From contig JAPLCB010000002.1 of the NCBI GenBank assembly GCA_026392455.1, positions 62,001 through 126,000 on the forward strand: DNA of 64,000 nucleotides, read 5' to 3'. Origin of the DNA: Propionibacteriales bacterium (GTDB taxonomy: Bacteria; Actinomycetota; Actinomycetes; Propionibacteriales; Nocardioidaceae). The notes beneath the pieces were generated by a model. It did no database searches. It had not been told where the DNA came from and saw only the letters and a program-made list of their open reading frames with translations. The position numbers and the translations under genes are program-made. Below are positions 1-9,606 of this stretch, one piece after another. Numbering within the stretch: position 1 is the first letter of the stretch; the number at the start of each line of letters is the position of its first letter.

Positions 1-2476
1 TCAGGCCGCCCCCGGGGGTCTCCTCGGGCTCCAAGGTCCCGCCCATCGCCTCGGTCAGTCCGCGGGCCAGGGCGAGACCGAGTCCGATGCCGGTGGTGTT
101 GTCGGTGTCGCCCATCCGCTGGAACGGCAGGAAGACCCGCTCACGGTCCTCGACCGGGATCCCCGGACCGCGATCGACGACCCGCACCTGGACCTGGTCG
201 CCCAGGTGGCTCCCGGTGATCGAGGGCGGCTGCTCGGCGGGCGAGTAGCGGACCGCGTTGCCGACCAGGTTCGCCAGCACCCGCTCGGTCAGCCCGGCAT
301 CGGCCAGCACCAGCGGAAGGTCGTCAGCGAGATCGATGCGGACCGACCGGGACGTCGCCCCGAGGTCGTCGACCGCGAGGGCCACCACTTCGTCCAACGC
401 CACCGGTTCGAGATCGATGGTCAGTGCTCCGGCCTGCAGGCGGCTCATGTCGAGCAGGTTGTCGACCAGCGCCGCCAGCCGGTCCAGGGACTCGTCCGCC
501 GCGACGAGGAGCTCGGCACTGTCCTCCGGGCCGAGGTCGATGTCGGGGCTCCGGAGGCTGGAGACCGCGGCCTTCGCTGCGGCCAGCGGTGCCCGCAGAT
601 CGTGGCCGACGGCGGCGAGGAGCGCTGTCCGGACCTTGTTGGCGGCCGCCAGCGGAGCTGCTGCTGCCGCTTCCTCGCTGAGCCGCATCCGGTCGAGGAC
701 GACGGCGACCTGGGCGGCGAAGGCCCCCAGCAACCGCTGGTCCTCGGCGGCCAGGATCCGCCCGTAGAGGGCCAGGACCAGGCCGGGTGCCACCGGGACC
801 TCGGAGTCCGGGCTCGCCGACGGGTCGGGGTCCGGACCGGCACAGGCACGCCGTCCCCCCAGGGCCGGATCACCCGGCTCGGACTCGCGCTCGAGCAGCG
901 CGACCGAGGTCAGGCCGAAGGTCTCGCGGACGCGCTCGAGCATCTCGTTGAGGGCCGCGGTCCCGGCCAGGACGCTGCCCGCCAGGTTGGCGAGCATCCG
1001 GGACTCGGCCGCTGCCCGAGCAGCCTGGCGGGTACGCCGAGCCGCCAGGTCGACCGCGGAGGACACCAGCATCGCGACCAGGACGAACACGAACAGCGCC
1101 AAGGCGTTGTTGGTGTCGCTGATCGTGAGCGTGTGCAGCGGTGGCGTGAAGTAGTAGTTGAGCAGCATCGACCCGGTGACCGCGGCGATCAACGCGGGCG
1201 CGAGGCCGCCGACCAGGGCGACCACGACGGTGAGCAGCAGGAAGAGCAGCATGTCGCTGACCAGGTTGAGCTCGCCGCGCACCGGGACCAGGACGACGGC
1301 CAGCAGCGGGGGGAGGAGCACCGCGAGGACGTAGCCGCGGACCCGGCGGCGCCAACCCAGGCTTCCCCGGCCCACCGGCAACGTCCGACCGCGACCGACG
1401 TGCTGGTGGGTGACGATGTGGGTGTCGATGTCACCGGACTCGCGGATCACCGCGGCAGCGGTCCCCTGCCCGAGGAGTCGGCTCCAGGCCGGCCGGCGGC
1501 TGTCTCCCAGGACCAGCTGGGTGGCGTTCTCCGCCCGCGCGAAGGCCAGCAGCGCTTCGGCGACGTCCTCTCCGAGGACTTGGTGGTAGCTGCCCCCCAG
1601 CGACTCGACCAGCAGACGCTGCCGGGCCAGCGAACCCTGGTCGGCCCGGGTCAGTCCGTCCGAGCGGGCCACGTGGACGGCGAGCAGGGCGCCGCCGGTC
1701 GACCGCGCTGCGACCCGGGCGGCTCGCCGGATCAACGTCTCCCCTTCGGGCCCGCCGGTCAGGGCGACGACCACCCGTTCGCGGGCCTCCCAGGTGCTGT
1801 CGATGTCGTGCTGCTCGCGGTACTCCTGCAGTGCGTCGTCGACCCGGTCCGCGGTCCAGAGCAGGGCCAGCTCGCGCAGGGCGTTCAGGTTGCCGGCCCG
1901 GAAGTAATTCGACAGCGCGGCGTCGATCTTCTCCGCCGCGTAGACGTTGCCGTGGGCGAGCCGGCGGCGTAGTGCCTCGGCCGTCATGTCGCGGAGCTCG
2001 ATCTGGTCCGCGGCCCGGACGACACCGTCCGGGACCGTCTCCTGCTGGGCGATCCCGGTGATCTTCTCGACGACGTCGTTGACCGACTCGAGGTGCTGGA
2101 TGTTGACCGTGGTGATGACGTCGATGCCGGCCGCGAGCAGCTCCTCGACGTCCTGCCAACGCTTCTCGTGGCGGGATCCTGGCACGTTCGTGTGCGCGAG
2201 CTCGTCGACCAGCACCACCTTCGGCCGCCGCGCCAGGATCGCGTCCAGGTCCATCTCGGTGAAGGCGGCACCGCGGTAGCTCATCGCGCGACGCGGCACC
2301 AGCTCCAGGCCGTCGACCATGTCCGCCGTGTGCTGACGGCCGTGCGTCTCGACCAGCCCGACGACGACGTCGGTCCCGCGGGCAGCCCGGCGGTGACCTT
2401 CGCCGAGCATGGCGTAGGTCTTGCCCACACCCGGCGCTGCGCCGAGGTAGACCCTGAGCTTCCCGCGGTTCCCCAC
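1..2476 (-). CDS. kdpD: Osmosensitive K+ channel sensor histidine kinase KdpD, partial (runs off the left edge)
   Basis: Minus-strand translation from GTG 2476: MGNRGKLRVYLGAAPGVGKTYAMLGEGHRRAARGTDVVVG... with KdpD Walker A (GAAPGVGKT), LVDELAHTNVPG, four-TM region, HATPase motifs (GIPVEDRERVFLPF, GIGLGLA). No stop in window, so absent from the ORF track; adjacent to kdpC. Confidence 0.95.
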   Translation of the reverse strand, partial: MGNRGKLRVYLGAAPGVGKTYAMLGEGHRRAARGTDVVVGLVETHGRQHTADMVDGLELVPRRAMSYRGAAFTEMDLDAILARRPKVVLVDELAHTNVPGSRHEKRWQDVEELLAAGIDVITTVNIQHLESVNDVVEKITGIAQQETVPDGVVRAADQIELRDMTAEALRRRLAHGNVYAAEKIDAALSNYFRAGNLNALRELALLWTADRVDDALQEYREQHDIDSTWEARERVVVALTGGPEGETLIRRAARVAARSTGGALLAVHVARSDGLTRADQGSLARQRLLVESLGGSYHQVLGEDVAEALLAFARAENATQLVLGDSRRPAWSRLLGQGTAAAVIRESGDIDTHIVTHQHVGRGRTLPVGRGSLGWRRRVRGYVLAVLLPPLLAVVLVPVRGELNLVSDMLLFLLLTVVVALVGGLAPALIAAVTGSMLLNYYFTPPLHTLTISDTNNALALFVFVLVAMLVSSAVDLAARRTRQAARAAAESRMLANLAGSVLAGTAALNEMLERVRETFGLTSVALLERESEPGDPALGGRRACAGPDPDPSASPDSEVPVAPGLVLALYGRILAAEDQRLLGAFAAQVAVVLDRMRLSEEAAAAAPLAAANKVRTALLAAVGHDLRAPLAAAKAAVSSLRSPDIDLGPEDSAELLVAADESLDRLAALVDNLLDMSRLQAGALTIDLEPVALDEVVALAVDDLGATSRSVRIDLADDLPLVLADAGLTERVLANLVGNAVRYSPAEQPPSITGSHLGDQVQVRVVDRGPGIPVEDRERVFLPFQRMGDTDNTTGIGLGLALARGLTEAMGGTLEPEETPGGGL

Positions 2477-2480
2477 GGAC

Positions 2481-3077
2481 TCAGTCTGCCTTGCCGGAGG
2501 CACGATCCAGCGCGAGGTTCAGCAGCAGCACGTTGACTCCCGGCTCACCGAGGAACCCCAGGGATCGGCCGTCGGTGTACTCCTCGACCAGACGGCGCAC
2601 GGCAGCGGCGGCCATCCCCCGCTCCCGGGCGACGCGGGCAACCTGCTGCTCGGCGTACGCCGGGCTGATCTGCGGGTCCAGGCCCGAGCCGCTCGCGGTC
2701 AGGGCGTCCGGGGCCACCTGGCCTGGCGCGGTGCCGTCGAGCTCGGCGGCGGCGGTGCGGCGCTCCTCGATGGCTGCCAGCAGGTCACCGTTCTCCGGAC
2801 CGAGGTTGGAGGCGCCGCTCGCGAGCGGGTCGTACCCGTCACCGGCGGCCGACGGCCGGGACTGGAAGTATTGCGGCAGCCCGTCGAAGGACTGGCCGAT
2901 CAGGGACGATCCGACGACCTTGCCGTCCTGGCGGACCAGCGACCCGTCGGCCTTGTCGCTGAACGCGACCTGGGCGAACCCGGTCAGGACCAGGGGGTAG
3001 GCCAGCCCGAGCAGGAGGGTCATCACGATCATCGCCCGGAAGGCGGGTAGCAGTTGGCGGGCTACAGCGGAGAACAT
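2481..3077 (-). CDS. kdpC: K+-transporting ATPase subunit C
   Basis: 198 aa; KdpC features (N-terminal TM, GSSLIGQSF, FQSRPSA, SGLDPQISPAYAEQQ). Confidence 0.95.
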   Translation of the reverse strand: MFSAVARQLLPAFRAMIVMTLLLGLAYPLVLTGFAQVAFSDKADGSLVRQDGKVVGSSLIGQSFDGLPQYFQSRPSAAGDGYDPLASGASNLGPENGDLLAAIEERRTAAAELDGTAPGQVAPDALTASGSGLDPQISPAYAEQQVARVARERGMAAAAVRRLVEEYTDGRSLGFLGEPGVNVLLLNLALDRASGKAD

Positions 3078-3118
3078 GGTGTGCCTTTCAGGGAGTGCGA
3101 TTCAGCAGGACGAGCCGG

Positions 3119-5236
3119 TCAGGAGCTCAGGCCGGGGATCTGCGAGATCAGCAGGTCGAGGACCTTGATGCCGAGGAACGGGGCGATGATGCCGCCCAGT
3201 CCGTAGATCGCCAGGTTGCGCCGGAGCATCGCCGCCGCCGAGGACGGTGTGTACCGGACACCGCGCAGGGCCAGGGGGATCAACCCGATGATGATCAGGG
3301 CGTTGAAGATCACCGCGGAGAGGATCGCCGACTCCGGGCTGTCCAGGCCCATCACGTTGAGCTTGTCCAGGCTCGGGTAGGCGACCGCGAACATGGCCGG
3401 GATGATCGCGAAATACTTCGCCACGTCGTTGGCGATCGAGAACGTCGTGAGCGCACCGCGGGTGATCAACAGCTGCTTGCCGATCTCCACGATCTCGATC
3501 AGCTTGGTCGGGTTGGAGTCCAGGTCGACCATGTTGCCGGCCTCCTTGGCAGCCGACGTACCGGTGTTCATGGCCACCCCGACGTCTGCTTGGGCCAGCG
3601 CCGGGGCGTCGTTGGTGCCGTCGCCGGTCATCGCGACCAGGCGACCCCCCTCCTGCTCGCGCCTGATCAGGGCGATCTTGTCCTCCGGCGTCGCCTCGGC
3701 CAGGAAGTCGTCGACCCCGGCCTCCTCGGCGATCGCCTTCGCGGTCAGCGGGTTGTCGCCGGTGATCATCACCGTGCGGATCCCCATCCGGCGCATCTCG
3801 GCGAACCGTTCCCGCATCCCGTCCTTGACGACGTCCTTGAGGTGGATCACGCCGAGGGTGCGGGCGACGCCGTCCACGACCTCGGCCACCACCAGGGGCG
3901 TTCCCCCACTGGCGGAGATGGCGTCCACCGCAGTGCCGACCTCGGCCGGCGGGTTTCCACCGTTGTCCCGGACCCAGGCCATCACGGCCGCCGCCGCACC
4001 CTTGCGCACCTGGCGCCCGGCCAGGTCGATCCCGGACATCCGGGTCTGCGCGGTGAACGCGATGAAGGCCGCCCCGGCGAGCTGGCCCTCGGAGCGCTCG
4101 CGCAGACCGTGGTTCTCCTTGGCCTGGACGACGATCGAACGACCCTCGGGGGTCTCGTCGGCCAGGCTGGAGAGCTGAGCCGCGTCGGCGAGCTGGGCGA
4201 TCTCCACCCCGGGCGCGGGGACGAACTCGGCTGCTTCGCGGTTGCCGAGCGTGATGGTGCCGGTCTTGTCCAGCAGCAGCGTGTCCACGTCCCCGGCGGC
4301 CTCGACGGCGCGACCGGACATCGCCAGCACGTTGTGCTGGACGAGCCGGTCCATCCCGGCGATGCCGATCGCGGAGAGCAGGGCGCCGATCGTCGTCGGG
4401 ATCAGGCAGACCAGCAGCGCCACCAGCACGATCACCGACTGCTCGGCGCCCGAGTAGATCGCGAACGGCTGCAGGGTCGCGGTGGCCGCGACGAAGACGA
4501 TCGTCAGGCTGGCGAGCAGGATGTTGAGGGCTACCTCGTTGGGCGTCTTCTGACGGCTGGCGCCCTCGACGAGCGCGATCATCCGATCGATGAAGCTCTC
4601 ACCGGGCTTGGCGGTGATCTGGACGACGATCCGGTCCGAGAGCACCCGGGTACCGCCGGTCACCGAGCACCGGTCTCCCCCGGACTCCCGGATGACCGGG
4701 GCGGACTCGCCGGTGATCGCCGACTCGTCGACGCTGGCCAGACCCTCGACGATGTCACCGTCCCCGGGGATCACCTGGCCCGCCACGACGACGACCCGGT
4801 CGCCGAGCGTCAGCTGGCTGGCCATCACCTCCTCGGTGACCGGCGAGCCCGGCACCAGGCCCTCCCCGGTGATCCGGTGCGCGGTGGTCTCGGTCTTGGC
4901 CTTCCGCAGCGTCGCCGCCTGCGCCTTGCCCCGACCTTCGGCGACCGCCTCGGCCAGGTTGGCGAAGAGCACGGTCAACCAGAGCCAGACGACGATCAGC
5001 CAGGCGAAGGTGCTCGGGTCCGCGATCGCGGAGACCGTGGCGAACACGGCGCCGACCTCGACGACGAACATCACCGGGTTGCGCGCCATCACCCGGGGGT
5101 CGAGCTTGCGCAGCGCATCGGGCAGCGACGTGAGCAGCATCGTCGGGTCGAGCAGTCCGGCAGCCACCCTGCGCGCAGGGGCCTGGGCAGCCGAGGTGGG
5201 AACAGGTTCGTTGATCAGGGTGGACATGGTCGTCAC
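3119..5236 (-). CDS. kdpB: K+-transporting ATPase subunit B (P-type ATPase)
   Basis: 705 aa; [11 protein letters not shown] phosphorylation motif, [25 protein letters not shown]. Confidence 0.97.
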   Translation of the reverse strand: MTTMSTLINEPVPTSAAQAPARRVAAGLLDPTMLLTSLPDALRKLDPRVMARNPVMFVVEVGAVFATVSAIADPSTFAWLIVVWLWLTVLFANLAEAVAEGRGKAQAATLRKAKTETTAHRITGEGLVPGSPVTEEVMASQLTLGDRVVVVAGQVIPGDGDIVEGLASVDESAITGESAPVIRESGGDRCSVTGGTRVLSDRIVVQITAKPGESFIDRMIALVEGASRQKTPNEVALNILLASLTIVFVAATATLQPFAIYSGAEQSVIVLVALLVCLIPTTIGALLSAIGIAGMDRLVQHNVLAMSGRAVEAAGDVDTLLLDKTGTITLGNREAAEFVPAPGVEIAQLADAAQLSSLADETPEGRSIVVQAKENHGLRERSEGQLAGAAFIAFTAQTRMSGIDLAGRQVRKGAAAAVMAWVRDNGGNPPAEVGTAVDAISASGGTPLVVAEVVDGVARTLGVIHLKDVVKDGMRERFAEMRRMGIRTVMITGDNPLTAKAIAEEAGVDDFLAEATPEDKIALIRREQEGGRLVAMTGDGTNDAPALAQADVGVAMNTGTSAAKEAGNMVDLDSNPTKLIEIVEIGKQLLITRGALTTFSIANDVAKYFAIIPAMFAVAYPSLDKLNVMGLDSPESAILSAVIFNALIIIGLIPLALRGVRYTPSSAAAMLRRNLAIYGLGGIIAPFLGIKVLDLLISQIPGLSS

Positions 5237-6894
5237 AGACCTTCCGCAAGAGGACCGAGTGCAAGGACGGGGAAGTAGGTCAGCCCGGCCACGATCACCA
5301 CGACGCCGGTGAGCATCCCGATGAAGAGCGGGCCGTGGGTCGGCAACGTGCCCTGGGTGGCAGGGACCTTCTGCTGGCGCCCGAAGGCGCCGGCCAGGGC
5401 GAGGACCAGGATCATCGGCACGAACCGGCCCAGCAGCATCGCCGTCGCGAGGGCGACGTTGTAGAAGGTCGTGTTGGCCGACAGCCCGGCGAACGCGGAG
5501 CCGTTGTTGTTACCTGCCGACATGAAGCCGTAGAGGACCTCGGAGAGACCGTGCGGAGATCCGGGACTCAGCATCGAAGCCCGGGGGGTGGCGAACGACA
5601 TCGCGATCGCCGTCCCGATCAGCACGATCAGCGGGGTCGCCAGGATGTAGAGCGAGACCAGCTTGATCTCCCGGCTGGTGATCTTCTTGCCCAGGTACTC
5701 CGGGGTGCGGCCGACCATCAGTCCGGCGACGAAGACCGTCATGATCGCCAGTACGAGCATCCCGTAGAGCCCCGAGCCGACACCCCCGGGCGCCACCTCA
5801 CCGAGGCCCATGTTGAAGAGCAGACCGCCGCCGCTGACCCCGGTGAACGAGGAGTGGAAGGAGTTCACCGCGCCGGTCGACGTACCCGTGGTGGAGACGG
5901 CGAACAACGCCGAAGCCCACTCCCCGAACCGGGTCTCCTTTCCCTCCATCGCGGCACCGGCTGCTTGCAGCGCGGTGCCGTGGTGGTTGACCTCGAGGGT
6001 GGTGACCAGGACGACCAAGGATCCCCAGATGGTGGTCATCACGGCGAGCACCGCGATGCCCTGACGGCGGTCACCGACCATGGTGCCGAAGGTGCGGGTC
6101 ATCGCGACCGGGATCAGCAGCAGCAGGAAGTTCTCGACGATGTTGGTGAACGGCGTCGGACTCTCGAAGGGGTGCGCCGAGTTCGCGTTGAAGAAGCCAC
6201 CACCGTTGGTGCCGAGCTCCTTGATGGCTTCCTGCGAGGCGACCGGCCCCCCGGGCAGGGTCTGGTGCCCGCCGACCAACGTGGAGACGTCGGTACCGCT
6301 CGACAGGTTCTGGATCACGCCGAGTCCGATCAGCAGCACGGCCGCGATCACCGACAGGGGCAGCAGGATCCGTACGACGACCCGCACCAGGTCGACCCAG
6401 AAGTTCCCGAGGCGGTCGCTCTGGGACCGCACGAAACCACGGATCAACGCGACCGCGACACAGATGCCGACGGCGGCCGAGACGAAGTTCTGCACCGCGA
6501 GCCCGGCCATCTGCACCAGGTGGCCCATCGTGGCCTCGCCGGAGTAGGCCTGCCAGTTCGTGTTGGTGACGAACGAGGCCGCGGTGTTGAACGCCAGCGC
6601 CGGGTCGACGCCAGGAAGGTCCAGGCTCCACGGCAGGTGGTCCTGGGCGCGCTGGAGGGCGTAGAGCAGCACCACGCCGACCGCCGAGAAGGCGAGCACC
6701 GAGGCCGCGTAGACCGTCCAGCGCTGGTCGGACTTGGAGTCCACCCCGATCAGCCGGTAGATACCGCGCTCGACCTTGAGGTCCTTGGTGGTGGTCAGGG
6801 TGTGAGCGATGTAGTCGCCCAGGGGACGCCAGCACAGGGCCAGCGCGGCGATGAGGGCGCCGACCTGGAGCAGGCCGGCCAGGGTGTCAGACAT
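5233..6894 (-). CDS. kdpA: K+-transporting ATPase subunit A
   Basis: 553 aa; KdpA selectivity-filter-like segments ([39 protein letters not shown]); 4-nt overlap with kdpB. Confidence 0.97.
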   Translation of the reverse strand: MSDTLAGLLQVGALIAALALCWRPLGDYIAHTLTTTKDLKVERGIYRLIGVDSKSDQRWTVYAASVLAFSAVGVVLLYALQRAQDHLPWSLDLPGVDPALAFNTAASFVTNTNWQAYSGEATMGHLVQMAGLAVQNFVSAAVGICVAVALIRGFVRSQSDRLGNFWVDLVRVVVRILLPLSVIAAVLLIGLGVIQNLSSGTDVSTLVGGHQTLPGGPVASQEAIKELGTNGGGFFNANSAHPFESPTPFTNIVENFLLLLIPVAMTRTFGTMVGDRRQGIAVLAVMTTIWGSLVVLVTTLEVNHHGTALQAAGAAMEGKETRFGEWASALFAVSTTGTSTGAVNSFHSSFTGVSGGGLLFNMGLGEVAPGGVGSGLYGMLVLAIMTVFVAGLMVGRTPEYLGKKITSREIKLVSLYILATPLIVLIGTAIAMSFATPRASMLSPGSPHGLSEVLYGFMSAGNNNGSAFAGLSANTTFYNVALATAMLLGRFVPMILVLALAGAFGRQQKVPATQGTLPTHGPLFIGMLTGVVVIVAGLTYFPVLALGPLAEGL

Positions 6895-6895
6895 G

Positions 6896-6985
6896 TCAGA
6901 AACGCTCCGGGAAGAGGAGGGCGACCAGGAGGTAGCCGAGGACGAGAACGCTGAGGATCAGACCGATGAGGTTCTCGGTGGTCAC
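6896..6985 (-). CDS. kdpF: KdpF small subunit (29 aa)
   Basis: Minus strand [32 protein letters not shown]; position and hydrophobic pattern fit KdpF. Below the ORF-track length cutoff. Confidence 0.85.
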   Translation of the reverse strand: MTTENLIGLILSVLVLGYLLVALLFPERF

Positions 6986-7065
6986 AGCCGATCCACTCCT
7001 TTCAGGATCAGCAGGATGAGCAGGAACAGCGCGACCGTCGTGACGAGGTAGTTGACGTCACCCAT
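6982..7065 (-). CDS. Putative 27-aa single-TM small protein upstream of and coupled to kdpF
   Basis: Minus strand [30 protein letters not shown]; its TGA overlaps the kdpF GTG (GTGA), and AAAGGAG lies just upstream of the kdpF start. Confidence 0.6.
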   Translation of the reverse strand: MGDVNYLVTTVALFLLILLILKGVDRL

Positions 7066-7420
7066 GACGGGCCTCCGATCGGGGCAGTAGACGGATGAGG
7101 TGGGCGATCCCCGCGGTGGCGATCGCGAAGGTCCCGAGCCGAGCCAGATCGCCGTCGGCAAAGGTCAGCTGCCCGAAGGTGTTCTCGATGAAGCCGGTGA
7201 AGAACGCCCAGGCGACCACCCCGAGGGCCAGGGCGATCAAGCCGGGCAGGCGCGCCGCCGACACCCCGCCGACGATGAGGACCGCAGCGGCCGTCGTGAC
7301 GGTGCCAGCGCCGGCGAGGCCAGCGATGAAGAGCGTGAGGATCACCAGGGCGGTCGCGATGCCGAACCAGATGGCGGGATCGTCCAGCAGCGTGTCTGGT
7401 CCTCGAGTCTGAGTTGCCAT
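7058..7420 (-). CDS. Small membrane protein at the head of the kdp operon
   Basis: 120 aa, several TM stretches; its stop overlaps the start of the 27-aa ORF by 8 nt. Confidence 0.7.
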   Translation of the reverse strand: MATQTRGPDTLLDDPAIWFGIATALVILTLFIAGLAGAGTVTTAAAVLIVGGVSAARLPGLIALALGVVAWAFFTGFIENTFGQLTFADGDLARLGTFAIATAGIAHLIRLLPRSEARHG

Positions 7421-7458
7421 GGACCCAGGAAAGCCCGGTGACGACCCGAAAGCGGTCG

Positions 7459-7476
7459 CCCTAACAGTCCCCTAAC
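7459..7476 (-). promoter_or_regulatory. Tandem GTTAGGG-N4-GTTAGGG box (kdp side), putative OmpR-family (KdpE) site
   Basis: Minus strand GTTAGGGGACTGTTAGGG; 7-bp repeats 11 bp apart, upstream of the kdp operon. Confidence 0.55.
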
Positions 7477-7530
7477 CGGGGTGGGCAGTTTCCTCACGCG
7501 ATGCTCACACCTCCGATCCGGAGGCCAGGC

Positions 7531-7559
7531 GTTAGGAAGGTGTTAGGAACGCGTTAGGA
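7531..7559 (+). promoter_or_regulatory. Triple GTTAGGA direct repeat, 11-bp period (transporter side), putative OmpR-family (KdpE) site
   Basis: GTTAGGAAGGTGTTAGGAACGCGTTAGGA: copies at 7531, 7542 and 7553, upstream of the divergent transporter. Confidence 0.6.
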
Positions 7560-7586
7560 CGCTTGCGCCGGTGCTTCCATGACCAG

Positions 7587-9536
7587 GTGACGTCGACCGA
7601 ACCCGTCGTGCCCGGCCCGCTGCGGCGGTGGCTCTTCGCCGACAAGACGAAGGACCGCGACGACCAGATCGGCCCGTACGCCGAGGAGCGGCACACCGAG
7701 CACCGGGACTCCTGGTGGAAGGTGATGTGCCTGACCGGGGTCGACTACTTCTCCACGCTGGGGTACCAGCCCGGGATCGCCGCCCTGGCCGCCGGGGCCC
7801 TCGCCCCGGTCGCCACCTTGGTGCTGGTGCTGCTCACCCTTCTCGGCGCCCTTCCCGTCTACCGCCGGGTGGCCTCGGAGAGCCCGCGGGGGCAGGGTTC
7901 CATCGCCATGCTGGAGAAGCTGCTGCCGTTCTGGCGCGGCAAGCTCTTCGTCCTGGTGCTGCTCGGCTTCGCGGCCACCGACTTCATCATCACCATCACG
8001 CTGTCGGCCGCCGACGCGACGGCCCACCTCGTCGAGAACCCGAACGTCCCCGAGGTGCTGCACGGTCACGAGGTGCTGCTGACCCTCGGCCTGGTCGCCC
8101 TGCTCGGGGTCGTCTTCCTGCGTGGTTTCGGCGAAGCGATCGGGGTCGCTGTCGGTCTGGTCGTCGTCTACCTCACCCTCAACCTGGTCGTGATCGTCGT
8201 CTCGCTGTGGCACGTCGGTCTGCACCCCCACGTCGTCGGGGACTGGGTCGACCTGCTCACGGTCGAGCACAGCAGCCCGTGGGCGGTCATCGGCGTCTCC
8301 CTGCTGCTGTTCCCGAAGCTGGCACTCGGCCTGTCCGGGTTCGAGACCGGCGTCGCGGTGATGACCCACGTGGAGGGCGACCCGGGCGATACCGAGGAGA
8401 ACCCGGCGGGCCGGATCCGCAACACCAAGCGGCTGCTGGCCGCAGCGGCCGTGATCATGAGCCTCTTCCTCCTGGCCAGCAGCCTGGTCACCACCTGGCT
8501 CATCCCGGCGGCGGAGTTCGAGGAAGGCGGAGAGGCGTCGGGTCGAGCCCTGGCCTTCCTGGCCCACGAGTACCTCGGCAACGGGTTCGGGACCGTGTAC
8601 GACATCTCGACGATCGCGATCCTGTGGTTCGCCGGCGCCTCGGCGATGGCGGGCCTGCTCAACCTGCTGCCGCGCTACCTGCCGCGCTACGGGATGGCGC
8701 CCGAGTGGGCCGCCGCGATCCGCCCGCTGGTCCTGGTGCTGATCGCCATCGCGTTCTTCATCACCTGGGTCTTCGACGCCGACGTCAACGCCCAGGGCGG
8801 GGCGTACGCGACCGGGGTGCTGGTCCTGATCACCTCGGCGGCAGTCGCGGTCACCCTGGCCGCGCGACGTGCCGGTCAGCCCAAGCGGGCGTTCGGGTTC
8901 GCGGTGATCGCTGCGGTCTTCGTCTACACCACCGTCGACAACGTCCTGGAACGCCCCGACGGCGTCAAGATCGGTGGCTTCTTCATCGCCGCGATCGTGC
9001 TGGTCTCGGTCGCGTCCCGACTCTTCCGGGCCTTCGAGCTGCGGACCACCCAGGTCGAGGTCGACGAGACCGCGGCGATGTTCCTGCGCGACTGCGCCCG
9101 GCGCAGCATCCGGATCGTCGCGAACGAGCCCGACGCCGGCGATGCCGAGGAGTACCGGCTCAAGCGGGAGCAGATCGTCGACGACAACGACCTGCCCGAC
9201 CCGAACGACGTGATCTTCCTCGAGGTCCAGGTGACCGACCCGTCAGACTTCGAGAGCACCCTGGAAGCGCGTGGCGAGGTCGTCCACGGCCTCTACCGGG
9301 TGATCCGGATCGAGTCACCGACGGTGCCCAACGCGATCGCGGCGCTGACGCTGGACATCCGGGACCGGACCGGGGTCCGGCCGCACATCTACTTCGAGTG
9401 GACCGAGGGAAGTCCCTTCGCGAACCTGCTCCGGTTCCTGTTCTTCGGGGTCGGCGAGGTCGCACCGGTGACCCGCGAGGTCCTGCGCCGAGCGGAACCC
9501 GACCGAGATCGGCGGCCGCACGTGCACGTGGGGTGA
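7587..9536 (+). CDS. APC/KUP-like (KimA-type) potassium or amino-acid transporter
   Basis: About 12 TM N-terminal region ([40 protein letters not shown]) plus soluble C-terminal domain. ORF track opens at TTG 7563; GTG 7587 ([10 protein letters not shown]) also plausible. Divergent from kdp. Confidence 0.8.
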   Translation: MTSTEPVVPGPLRRWLFADKTKDRDDQIGPYAEERHTEHRDSWWKVMCLTGVDYFSTLGYQPGIAALAAGALAPVATLVLVLLTLLGALPVYRRVASESPRGQGSIAMLEKLLPFWRGKLFVLVLLGFAATDFIITITLSAADATAHLVENPNVPEVLHGHEVLLTLGLVALLGVVFLRGFGEAIGVAVGLVVVYLTLNLVVIVVSLWHVGLHPHVVGDWVDLLTVEHSSPWAVIGVSLLLFPKLALGLSGFETGVAVMTHVEGDPGDTEENPAGRIRNTKRLLAAAAVIMSLFLLASSLVTTWLIPAAEFEEGGEASGRALAFLAHEYLGNGFGTVYDISTIAILWFAGASAMAGLLNLLPRYLPRYGMAPEWAAAIRPLVLVLIAIAFFITWVFDADVNAQGGAYATGVLVLITSAAVAVTLAARRAGQPKRAFGFAVIAAVFVYTTVDNVLERPDGVKIGGFFIAAIVLVSVASRLFRAFELRTTQVEVDETAAMFLRDCARRSIRIVANEPDAGDAEEYRLKREQIVDDNDLPDPNDVIFLEVQVTDPSDFESTLEARGEVVHGLYRVIRIESPTVPNAIAALTLDIRDRTGVRPHIYFEWTEGSPFANLLRFLFFGVGEVAPVTREVLRRAEPDRDRRPHVHVG

Positions 9537-9540
9537 GCCC

Positions 9541-9582
9541 CTGCTGGTTGAGGTGCCGGCGCCCTCGCGCCGGCCTCGAAAC
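9541..9582 (+). repeat. REP-like palindromic repeat, intergenic copy
   Basis: ctgctggttgaggtgccggcgccctcgcgccggcctcgaaacc; same family as copies at 11.1, 32.9, 39.9-40.1 and 49.3-50.4 kb. Confidence 0.8.
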
Positions 9583-9606
9583 CTGGTCAACCCGCCCTGC
9601 TGGTGC

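Noticed and set aside
206-1972. 588-aa plus-strand ORF
   Set aside because: Antisense shadow of kdpD; low-complexity Arg/Gly/Gln/Asp composition typical of GC-rich opposite-strand frames.
3095-5278. 727-aa plus-strand ORF
   Set aside because: Antisense to kdpB, which has all P-type ATPase motifs; shadow ORF composition.
5335-6954. 539-aa plus-strand ORF
   Set aside because: Antisense to kdpA; no recognisable domains.
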